Assembly: GCF_003788585.1 (NCBI RefSeq)
Contig: NZ_AYKG01000011.1
Location: forward strand, 1 to 62,501
Direction of reading: 5' to 3'
Length of the DNA: 62,501 nucleotides
Source: Salinisphaera japonica YTM-1
GTDB taxonomy: Bacteria > Pseudomonadota > Gammaproteobacteria > Nevskiales > Salinisphaeraceae
Shown: one piece after another, positions 1-6,688 of the stretch
How positions within the stretch are numbered: the stretch's first letter is position 1
Layout: each line of letters opens with the position of its first letter
Program-made: the position numbers and the translations under genes
Notes under the pieces: generated by a model
The model's input: only the letters and a program-made list of their open reading frames with translations
Told to the model about the DNA's origin: nothing
Databases searched by the model: none

Positions 1-69
1 ATCGCGATGCCTTGTCTTGCCGCGGCTTGGCCACCGGTGCGCCGGCTTATCTTATGACGACACGCCCTA
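1..69. repeat. Possible decayed end of the dispersed ~300-bp repeat
   Basis: The first bases hold GTCTTGCCGC near position 14 and end in ATGACGACACGCCCTA at 54-69, which resembles the internal and terminal parts of the repeat copies at 27301 and 45543 (ATGAAACCTCAACACGCCCTA-like end). The match is gapped and only the right part would lie in the window. It could be chance similarity in a GC-rich spacer just downstream of the Mo-enzyme gene. Confidence 0.22.
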
Positions 70-81
70 GGCCCGCCTGGC

Positions 82-1149
82 TCAGGCGATCTCGACCGGA
101 TGCGCCAGGATCGCGTTATAGAGCACGCCGTGGTCGTTCCAGGGCACCGACTCGGGCTGGCAGTTGCCTTGCTCGTCGGTGGCGCGCACACGGATCTCGT
201 GGGCGCCGACGGTGGCCTGCCAGGCCAATGACCAGCACACCCAGGCCGCCGGCTGGTTGATATCGCCAAGGTCTGCGGCCTGCCAGGGGCCGTCGTCGAT
301 GGATACCTCCACGTGGGCCACCCGGCCTTCACCGGAAAACGCCCGCCCGTGCAGGCGCGTGGCGCCGGCCGGCATACGTCCCGGCCAGTCCAGATCGATG
401 AAACTCATCACCGGCATGACGGTTACGGGAACACCGTCTGCCGGGGCCTGGGCCGGATAATCCGGGCCGGCCAGGGTGTAGTCCTGGGTGTTCCAATGGG
501 TATAAAGCCGCCGACGTGCGACCTTGATCCGCCCCAGCCATTTCACGCTGGCGGCCCCCAGCCAACCGCTGACCACCAGACGCGCCGGCGCGCCGTGGTC
601 GGCCGGCAAGGGCTCACCGTTCATGGACAAGGCGATGAGCGTGTCGTCGGCCAGGGCTTTTTCGATCGGCAGGGGGCGTGAAAACCGATCGGCGTCCAGG
701 CCTTCGGGCAACACGTCGACGGCGTCCTCGCGCACGCCGGCCCGTGCCAGCACATCGGCCAGACGCACGCCGGTCCATTCGGCCACGCCGATGGCCCCGC
801 GCTGCCACTGAGCGTTACCGGCCTGGCGGCCATAGTCGCGCTCGAAGAACGTGCGTGCATTACCGGCACATTCGATCGCTCGGATGCGCGTGATGCGCGG
901 CAAGGCGGCCAGATCCGCCAGGCCGAGCGACACCTCTCGTGCCAGCCCGTCGCCTTCCAGGCGCAGGCGCCAGGTGCCGGCGTCGATGATCGGTGTAGGG
1001 CTGTGATTGCGCACGTAGAAGGCATGAATCGGCGTGAGATAACCGGTGAGTTGGCTCAGCCGTGTTTCGGCATTCGCGCGCTCGCCGTTGGGCACGGATA
1101 GAAACGAGGCGTCGGGCGTCGATTTGTCGAGATCCGGCGTGTCGGGCAT
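82..1149 (-). CDS. Sulfite oxidase-like molybdopterin oxidoreductase
   Basis: A 355-residue protein of the sulfite oxidase family (Oxidored_molyb domain followed by the Ig-like Mo-co dimerisation domain). The Mo-ligand cysteine sits in IECAGNAR, and the motif HGAPARLVVSGWLGAASVKW is typical of the cofactor pocket. The C-terminal third (from about VMSFIDLDWP) is the beta-sandwich dimerisation domain. I chose the ATG at 1149; the frame stays open to 1296 but that would run into the divergent regulator gene. With this start there is no Tat or Sec signal, so it may be cytoplasmic, unlike most bacterial sulfite dehydrogenases. No cytochrome partner is adjacent. Substrate (sulfite or other) is not shown by the sequence. 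Confidence 0.85.
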   Translation of the reverse strand: MPDTPDLDKSTPDASFLSVPNGERANAETRLSQLTGYLTPIHAFYVRNHSPTPIIDAGTWRLRLEGDGLAREVSLGLADLAALPRITRIRAIECAGNARTFFERDYGRQAGNAQWQRGAIGVAEWTGVRLADVLARAGVREDAVDVLPEGLDADRFSRPLPIEKALADDTLIALSMNGEPLPADHGAPARLVVSGWLGAASVKWLGRIKVARRRLYTHWNTQDYTLAGPDYPAQAPADGVPVTVMPVMSFIDLDWPGRMPAGATRLHGRAFSGEGRVAHVEVSIDDGPWQAADLGDINQPAAWVCWSLAWQATVGAHEIRVRATDEQGNCQPESVPWNDHGVLYNAILAHPVEIA

Positions 1150-1249
1150 GGCTTTGATCGGTGTGGCGTGCAGCAAAATCTTACGGCAGGGCCACGCGCG
1201 TTGCTTGGAAACAGTTACGATTGAACGTTCTGAAACCACGGGGGCACGT

Positions 1250-1717
1250 ATGACCGAGCAAGTGCCAGACGACGAGACCGCGATTTCCGGGTTCATCGAA
1301 CGTATGGGCCTGTCGGCCCAGGGCGACGGCCTGCCGCGAATCGCCGGGCGAATACTGGGTTATTTCATCGTGCACGGCGGGCCGACGAGTCTGTCGACGC
1401 TGGCAGCGTCACTGTCGGTCTCGCGCGCCTCGATCAGTACCAATGCCCGCATGCTGCGTGATCTGGGCGTGCTGGATGCCACGTCGGTACCCGGCGATCG
1501 CCAGGATTATTATCAGTTGGCGCCGCGCCACTACGTACGCGTGCTGGAAGGCTATGTACAGCGCATGGGCGCGCTCGGCGAGTCGCTGGCCACGGCCGAG
1601 CGTGAAATCGGCGACGATCATGTCGCCGCCCACGAGCGCCTGGCCGATATGCGGGCCTTCGTGACCACCGCGCGGGCCCAGACCCGCGAGCTGATCCGCA
1701 CGCTGGATGATGATTGA
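1250..1717 (+). CDS. GbsR/MarR-like transcriptional regulator
   Basis: A 155-residue winged-helix protein. Residues about 15-75 contain the DNA-binding part: GRILGYFIVHGGPTSLSTLA, then SVSRASISTNARMLRDLGVL as recognition helix and turn, then the wing with PGDRQDYYQL. The C-terminal half is a helical dimerisation region rich in Ala/Arg/Glu. This arrangement matches the GbsR-type branch of MarR regulators. The ATG at 1250 was chosen because the upstream in-frame start at 1046 would overlap the divergent Mo-enzyme gene. The 100-bp gap between the two divergent starts is the likely shared promoter region, so autoregulation and control of the Mo enzyme is a reasonable inference. Confidence 0.78.
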   Translation: MTEQVPDDETAISGFIERMGLSAQGDGLPRIAGRILGYFIVHGGPTSLSTLAASLSVSRASISTNARMLRDLGVLDATSVPGDRQDYYQLAPRHYVRVLEGYVQRMGALGESLATAEREIGDDHVAAHERLADMRAFVTTARAQTRELIRTLDDD

Positions 1718-1825
1718 GCCGGTCGTGACATCCGTGGCTGATATGCTCGCCCCACGGCCCGGCCACGAATCCTTTTATGTTGTGTACTGATCGATCACAC
1801 GCGGGCCCCTGCGGCTGATTCGGCG

Positions 1826-3079
1826 ATGGATGCGTTCTGGTTCTCGGCCACGGTCTGGAAATACATCTCGATTCCGGTGTTCAGCGCGCTGGTGGGTTAT
1901 GTGACCAACGTGGTCGCGCTCAAGATGATGTTCTACCCGCTGGAATTCCGCGGGGTCTGCCGGCCTTATCTGGGCTGGCAGGGCATCGTGCCGCGCAAGG
2001 CCTCGAAGATGACCGGCGTGGCCGTGGATACGCTGACCGATTCGCTCATCGACGAGGACGAGATCTTCGGCCGGATCGATGCCGATGCCCTGGCTGCGGT
2101 GCTTGAAGGCCCCATGCGCCGCGAAACCGGGCTGATCGCCGAGCAGATCATGCAGGAGCAGCACCCGGCGCTCTGGGCCCGGCTGCCCACGGCCGTGCGC
2201 GATGAGATCAAGCGCCGACTGCGTGCGCGGGCGCAGCATATCGTGGCTGCGGTCAATGCCGACATGCGGGCCAATCTGTCGTATTTGTTCGATCTCGACG
2301 GCATGATCGTCAAGGCGCTCGTGCGCGATAAATCGCTGCTCAACGACATCTTTCTGCAGACCGGGCACCGTGAGTTCAAATTCATCGCGCGCTCGGGGCT
2401 GGTGCTGGGCGGGTTATTCGGCCTGATACAGATGCTGATCTGGCTGGCTTTCGACGGCTGGTGGCTGCTGCCCGTCTTCGGCCTGATCGTGGGCTTTGCC
2501 ACCAACTGGCTGGCGCTGAAGATGATCTTTGCCCCGCGCCGGCCGGTGCGTATCGGCCCGTGGCGCGTGCAGGGGCTGTTCTTCCGGCGTCAGAACGAGG
2601 TGGCCGAAGACTATGGCCGACTCGTGGCCGAGCGGGTGCTCACGCCGCGCGCGCTGGTCGATGAGATCCTTTACGGGCCTTATGCCGACAAACTGAATGC
2701 GATCGTGCGGCATGAGGTCGCCACCGCGGTGGATGAAGCCCTGTCGCGGATGCGCCCCTTGATTGGCTGGGCGCTGGGTGAGGCTGATTATGCCGCGCTC
2801 AAGACCCGGGCCGGAGAAGAGACCGTGGCCCGCATGCCACGCGTTCTGGCCGATGCCGAGCCGTATTTCCAGCGCGCGCTGCGTATCCGTGAAACGCTGA
2901 CCGAACGCCTGAGCGCACTGAACCCACGGGCCTTCGAGGCCATGCTGCGCCCGGCCTTCGAGGAAGACGAATGGATCCTCGTGGCCGTGGGTGCAGCGTT
3001 GGGCCTGGCGGTGGGCTGGTTCCAGCTTGTCGTGGTGTTCTCCGATGTCTTCGTGGCGCGTTTCGGCGCGTTGTTTTAA
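1826..3079 (+). CDS. DUF445 family membrane protein
   Basis: A 417-residue integral membrane protein of the DUF445 family. Two internally similar segments are visible: GYVTNVVALKMMFYPLEFRG at residues about 21-40 and GFATNWLALKMIFAPRRPVR near 225, each a membrane hairpin ending in a charged motif. A last membrane helix (ILVAVGAALGLAVGWFQLVVVF) closes the protein. The long stretches between are helical and charged, presumably cytoplasmic. Function of the family is not established. The next gene begins 15 bases downstream and is probably cotranscribed. Confidence 0.85.
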   Translation: MDAFWFSATVWKYISIPVFSALVGYVTNVVALKMMFYPLEFRGVCRPYLGWQGIVPRKASKMTGVAVDTLTDSLIDEDEIFGRIDADALAAVLEGPMRRETGLIAEQIMQEQHPALWARLPTAVRDEIKRRLRARAQHIVAAVNADMRANLSYLFDLDGMIVKALVRDKSLLNDIFLQTGHREFKFIARSGLVLGGLFGLIQMLIWLAFDGWWLLPVFGLIVGFATNWLALKMIFAPRRPVRIGPWRVQGLFFRRQNEVAEDYGRLVAERVLTPRALVDEILYGPYADKLNAIVRHEVATAVDEALSRMRPLIGWALGEADYAALKTRAGEETVARMPRVLADAEPYFQRALRIRETLTERLSALNPRAFEAMLRPAFEEDEWILVAVGAALGLAVGWFQLVVVFSDVFVARFGALF

Positions 3080-3094
3080 CGCCTGGGGTCGTTC

Positions 3095-3844
3095 ATGAGC
3101 CAAGACAAACCGTTTTCGCCTGCCGCCGCCGGCAAGCCCCTGGGCTGGTTGCGCCGGACCTGGCGCGATGCCGAGCACTGGCCGCTGGCCGGCCAGGCCT
3201 GGCACGCCGCCCATGCAGCCGAAGACCGCGCGTTGGCCGAGCTCAAGGCGCGTCTTGATGCGCTGGATCAACCCGCGGCACGGCCGGCCGAGGCTGAAGA
3301 CGCCGCCGGCGTGGATGAACAGCCGCCGCCGGAATGGCTGTTGGCCGATCTGTTGCAGCGCGAGCGCAGCGTGGATCCCGATCGCGCCCGGCGCGATCTG
3401 TATCGCCAGGTGCTGCGACAGCTCGTGCCTGACGAGGTCGCGATCCTGCGCGTGATCGCCCAGCGCGGCGTTGCCACGTTGTGTCATATCGGGGCCAGTC
3501 GTCTGCCGGCCGGGCCGGTCTCGTCGCTGCGCCTGGAAAACGCCAGCGCCGTGGGCCAGGAGGCCGGCGTGTTGTTGCGTGAATGCACCCCGCAATACAT
3601 GCATCACCTGCTCACGCTCGGCCTGCTGCGCGTGGGCGATGCCGATACGCGCCTGGAGGCCGACTACGAGCTGTTGCTGGCGGATCCCGGCGTGCGTGAG
3701 GTCATGGACGACGTGCGCGAGCGTTGGCGCTGGTATCCACGCGTCCTGCGGCATTCGGTCACGTTGTCTCATCTGGGCGAGGCGCTCTGGCGCGACTGTT
3801 ATCCGGCGGCCCGTGCCATCGACAAGAAAAGAGCGCGTTACTGA
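3095..3844 (+). CDS. Unknown protein, weakly Abi-alpha-like
   Basis: A 249-residue soluble protein. The N-terminal ~100 residues are Ala/Glu/Arg-rich and low in complexity. The core from about residue 80 (PPPEWLLADLLQRERSVDPD, then YRQVLRQLVPDEVAILRVIA) resembles the DUF4393/Abi-alpha arrangement in which a helical pair is followed by a 'LSPDEARIL'-type motif. The remainder (HHLLTLGLLRVGDADTRLEADYELLLADPGVR) looks like a small winged-helix-like unit. It follows the DUF445 gene by 15 bases, suggesting an operon. I recognise the family only weakly, and no defence role can be claimed from sequence. Confidence 0.6.
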   Translation: MSQDKPFSPAAAGKPLGWLRRTWRDAEHWPLAGQAWHAAHAAEDRALAELKARLDALDQPAARPAEAEDAAGVDEQPPPEWLLADLLQRERSVDPDRARRDLYRQVLRQLVPDEVAILRVIAQRGVATLCHIGASRLPAGPVSSLRLENASAVGQEAGVLLRECTPQYMHHLLTLGLLRVGDADTRLEADYELLLADPGVREVMDDVRERWRWYPRVLRHSVTLSHLGEALWRDCYPAARAIDKKRARY

Positions 3845-3895
3845 TCGCTGAGCCGTAGCGAATAGGACTGGACGAAAATCGTCGCCGCAGCGACA

Positions 3896-3910
3896 CTATC
3901 CGACCGATAG
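3896..3910. promoter_or_regulatory. Short inverted repeat upstream of acyl-CoA synthetase gene
   Basis: CTATC-cgacc-GATAG lies about 60 bases before the synthetase start in a 120-bp intergenic region that is the only space for its promoter. It could be a repressor half-site pair. The arms are short, so chance is possible. Confidence 0.2.
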
Positions 3911-3967
3911 AAAAGAATTATTTTCCGCCGGCGGCACGCACGCACACCGGTGACAGGGAGGAGCGTT

Positions 3968-5797
3968 ATGAGCGAGACGGAACGACAGACCGTCAGTGCC
4001 TGGGATATGCTGAAACCCACGTGGGACAAGTTCGAGCGCTTGCCGGCCTTGTTGAAGGGGGTGGCGGTGATGTTGCGCTCGCGTTTCAACCCGCATTTGT
4101 CGATCGCCGCGCTCATCGAGCAGCACGCTGCCAAGAAAAGCGACCATCCGGCACTGACCTTCGACGACAAGACCTGGTCATACAGCGCGTTCAACGGCCA
4201 GGCCAATCGCTATGCCCATGCCTTTGCTGCGGCCGGCATCAAGCGCGGCGAGACGGTGGCCCTGCTCATCGACAATCGACCGGAAACCCTGATTCTGGTG
4301 GCTGCACTCGCCAAGCTTGGCGCGGCCGCGGCCATGTGCAACACCAAGCAGCGCGGCGACGTGTTGGCGCACAGCGTGACCACCGTCGAGCCCAAGGCCA
4401 TCGTGGTGGGCGATGAGCTGGCCGAGGCCTACGACGAGATCGCCGATCACGAAGATATCGGGCGGCTGGCGCATATCTGGCGCATGGGCAACCCGCATGA
4501 TGATCTGGATCTGGCGGATACCGGCCGCACCGATCTGATCGCGGCCGCCAAGAGCCAGTCAGACGCAAACCCCAAGACCACCGGCCAGGTCGAATCCACC
4601 GATACCTGTTTCTATATCTTCACCTCGGGCACCACCGGCATGCCCAAGGCCTCGCGCATGAGCCATCGACGCTGGTTGCGCGGCGGGGCCGGGCTGGGCC
4701 TGCTGGGCCTGCGGCTCGGCGCGGATGATCGGTTCTATTGCGCGCTGCCGCTGTATCACAACAACGCGCTGACCGTGTCCTGGGCGTCGGTGCTGTGCTC
4801 GGGGGCCACGTTCTGCCTGGCGCGCAAGTTCTCGGTCTCGAACTTCTGGGACGATATCCGGGCCCACGACGCCACGGTGTTTTCTTATATCGGCGAGCTG
4901 TGTCGCTATCTGCTGTCGGCCGAGCCGGGCCCGGGCGACAAGAAACATCGTGTGCGTGCGGTCGTGGGCAACGGCCTGCGCCCGGATATCTGGGACGAGT
5001 TCAAGGCACGCTTCCAGATCGGGCGGATCTGTGAGTTCTACGGCGCCAGTGAAGGCAACCTGATCTTCGTCAACGGCTTCAACATGGAGCGCACGGCCGG
5101 CTTCTGCCCGTTGCCGTTCGCGGTCGTGGCCTATGACACCGACACCGAAAAACCGGCCACGGACAGCCAGGGCAGGATGCAGGAAGTCGAGAAAGGTGAG
5201 ATCGGTCTGTTGTTGAACAAGGTCACCGATTTCGCGCCGTTCGAAGGCTATACCGACGAGGCTGCGGGCGAGGCCAAGCTCTATCGCGGCGTGTTCAAGA
5301 AAGATGACTGCTATTTCGATACCGGTGATCTGGTGCGCCGCCAGGGCATGCGTCATATCGCGTTCGCCGACCGGCTGGGCGATACCTTTCGCTGGAAGGG
5401 TGAAAACGTGGCGACCACGCAGGTCGAAAACGCCGTCAACGCCTTCGACGAGGTCGAGGAATCCGTGGTCTACGGCGTGGAAGTGCCCGGGGCAGACGGT
5501 CGGGCCGGCATGGCCGCCATCACGCCGGTCGGAGACGCCGAGCACTTCGACTGGGCCGGCCTGGCCCAGCACTTGAAGCGCGAACTACCGATATATGCGG
5601 TACCGGTATTCGCACGCATCAAGCCCGAACAGGAGATGACCGGCACGATGAAATATCGCAAGGTTGATCTGAAAAAAGACGGCTATGCGCCGGACTCCGG
5701 CGATACCGTCTATCTGCTATCCGGCGACGACCCGGGCTACCAGCCCATTGACGAGGCCACGCGTGACAAGCTCGATGCTGGCTCGTTATCGCTTTAG
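3968..5797 (+). CDS. Long-chain acyl-CoA synthetase (FATP/FadD6-like)
   Basis: A 609-residue AMP-forming synthetase that would activate long-chain fatty acids to acyl-CoA with ATP and CoA. The ATP/AMP signature is FIFTSGTTGMPKASRMSH; later motifs include FYGASEGN (adenine pocket), YFDTGDLVRRQG, DRLGDTFRWKGENVATTQVE (hinge and C-terminal domain) and a terminal MTGTMKYRKVDLKK lysine region. The FRWKGENV motif and overall length match the FATP/very-long-chain branch rather than classical FadD. ATG 3968 is preceded by a strong GGGAGGAG; a GTG six codons upstream is less likely. It faces the TetR gene tail to tail, and probably belongs to the same lipid regulon as fadE. Confidence 0.9.
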   Translation: MSETERQTVSAWDMLKPTWDKFERLPALLKGVAVMLRSRFNPHLSIAALIEQHAAKKSDHPALTFDDKTWSYSAFNGQANRYAHAFAAAGIKRGETVALLIDNRPETLILVAALAKLGAAAAMCNTKQRGDVLAHSVTTVEPKAIVVGDELAEAYDEIADHEDIGRLAHIWRMGNPHDDLDLADTGRTDLIAAAKSQSDANPKTTGQVESTDTCFYIFTSGTTGMPKASRMSHRRWLRGGAGLGLLGLRLGADDRFYCALPLYHNNALTVSWASVLCSGATFCLARKFSVSNFWDDIRAHDATVFSYIGELCRYLLSAEPGPGDKKHRVRAVVGNGLRPDIWDEFKARFQIGRICEFYGASEGNLIFVNGFNMERTAGFCPLPFAVVAYDTDTEKPATDSQGRMQEVEKGEIGLLLNKVTDFAPFEGYTDEAAGEAKLYRGVFKKDDCYFDTGDLVRRQGMRHIAFADRLGDTFRWKGENVATTQVENAVNAFDEVEESVVYGVEVPGADGRAGMAAITPVGDAEHFDWAGLAQHLKRELPIYAVPVFARIKPEQEMTGTMKYRKVDLKKDGYAPDSGDTVYLLSGDDPGYQPIDEATRDKLDAGSLSL

Positions 5798-5814
5798 AGC
5801 CACGGGCTTTAGAG

Positions 5815-5845
5815 GCTACGGGCTGCGGATTGCGCAGCCCGTAGC
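5815..5845. terminator. Hairpin between convergent genes
   Basis: A perfect 13-bp stem (GCTACGGGCTGCG with its complement) and 5-base loop lie 17 bases after the acyl-CoA synthetase stop and 5 bases before the stop of the opposing TetR gene. There is no T run on either side, so it would be a weak intrinsic or a bidirectional stability hairpin. Confidence 0.55.
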
Positions 5846-5849
5846 AGAT

Positions 5850-6560
5850 TCAAGCAGAATCGATATCCTCGCCCGGCAGACGCGGGTCGGATTCGGTGGC
5901 CTCGTAGTGTTGGGCGCCGAAGATCATGGCCCGGAACATGATCTTGGCCTCGCGCGCCATCTCCGCAGCCGATAGCCCGGTCTCTTCGGTCAGCCATTCG
6001 GCGACCAGTTCATTGAACATGCCCACCAGGGCCACCGCCGGCAGCCGATAGTTGCGCGCCGGCAGATCGCCGGCCTCGGCCATCAGTTCGGCATAGCGCC
6101 GGATGATTTCAGCCAGCGCATGCGTGGTTTCGCGCCGTTTCTTTTCCATCGCCTCGGACACGCCCACTGCCTCGATACAAACGATGCGCCCGCGTCGCGG
6201 GTCGTCCAGCAGGAACATGACGCTGGCCTCGATGGTGTCGGCCACGCGCTGGGTGAGCGACTCCCGCCCGTGGGTCAGCGCGTTGCGGATGATGTCTTCC
6301 ATATCCGTGACGAGCGAGGCGTAAACGGCATGCAGGATCGATTCGCGCCCCCCGAACTGCTCGTAGAAATGCCGCGTGGATACCTTGGCCTGGCTGCATA
6401 CCGCCTCGATCGGCGTCGAGGCATAACCGCGCTCGCCGAACAGGGCGGTGCCGGCCGCGATCAGCCGCTGATGGCGCTGACGCCGCAGCTCTTCGGCTGA
6501 CAGGCCGCGATAGCCGCGGCGCCGGCTGCCGACACGTGCTTTGGAGGAGGAATCGGTCAC
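5850..6560 (-). CDS. TetR family regulator, probable repressor of the fad operon
   Basis: A 236-residue TetR regulator. The N-terminal helix-turn-helix is visible as RLIAAGTALFGERGYASTPIEAVCSQAKVSTRHFYEQFGG, followed by a helical ligand-binding domain. The frame is open to 6632, but those residues would be encoded inside the palindromic operator region and look non-protein-like. I therefore favour the GTG at 6560, preceded by GAGAG. It is divergent from fadE with two palindromes in between, and convergent with the acyl-CoA synthetase gene. By analogy with FadR/PsrA-type TetR repressors of beta-oxidation, acyl-CoA is a plausible ligand, but this is inference. Confidence 0.85.
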   Translation of the reverse strand: MTDSSSKARVGSRRRGYRGLSAEELRRQRHQRLIAAGTALFGERGYASTPIEAVCSQAKVSTRHFYEQFGGRESILHAVYASLVTDMEDIIRNALTHGRESLTQRVADTIEASVMFLLDDPRRGRIVCIEAVGVSEAMEKKRRETTHALAEIIRRYAELMAEAGDLPARNYRLPAVALVGMFNELVAEWLTEETGLSAAEMAREAKIMFRAMIFGAQHYEATESDPRLPGEDIDSA

Positions 6561-6614
6561 TAGAGAGCTCTCGCTTGACGACGGTCTGTAGGTTGGTATT
6601 ATCTGAAAACCCAT

Positions 6615-6659
6615 CTTTTTGAAAAGGGGCATTTCGTATTTCTTTTCAAAAAAGATACG
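6615..6659. promoter_or_regulatory. Twin AT-rich palindromes, probable TetR operators
   Basis: Two related palindromes stand in the TetR-fadE divergent gap: CTTTTTGAAAAG at 6615-6626, and a longer one at 6635-6659 built around CTTTTCAAAAAAG with CGTAT/ATACG outer arms. Their centres are about 27 bp apart, so two dimers could bind nearly the same face. The AT-rich composition contrasts sharply with flanking genes. They sit 30-75 bp upstream of fadE and about 55-100 bp upstream of the TetR start. Confidence 0.6.
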
Positions 6660-6688
6660 AACCCTGATCGGTGCGAGACGAGGTCGTC

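Noticed and set aside
2414-3772. 452-codon minus-strand frame opposite DUF445 and the next gene
   Set aside because: It spans two plus-strand genes, is Gln/His/Arg-rich and has no recognisable fold.
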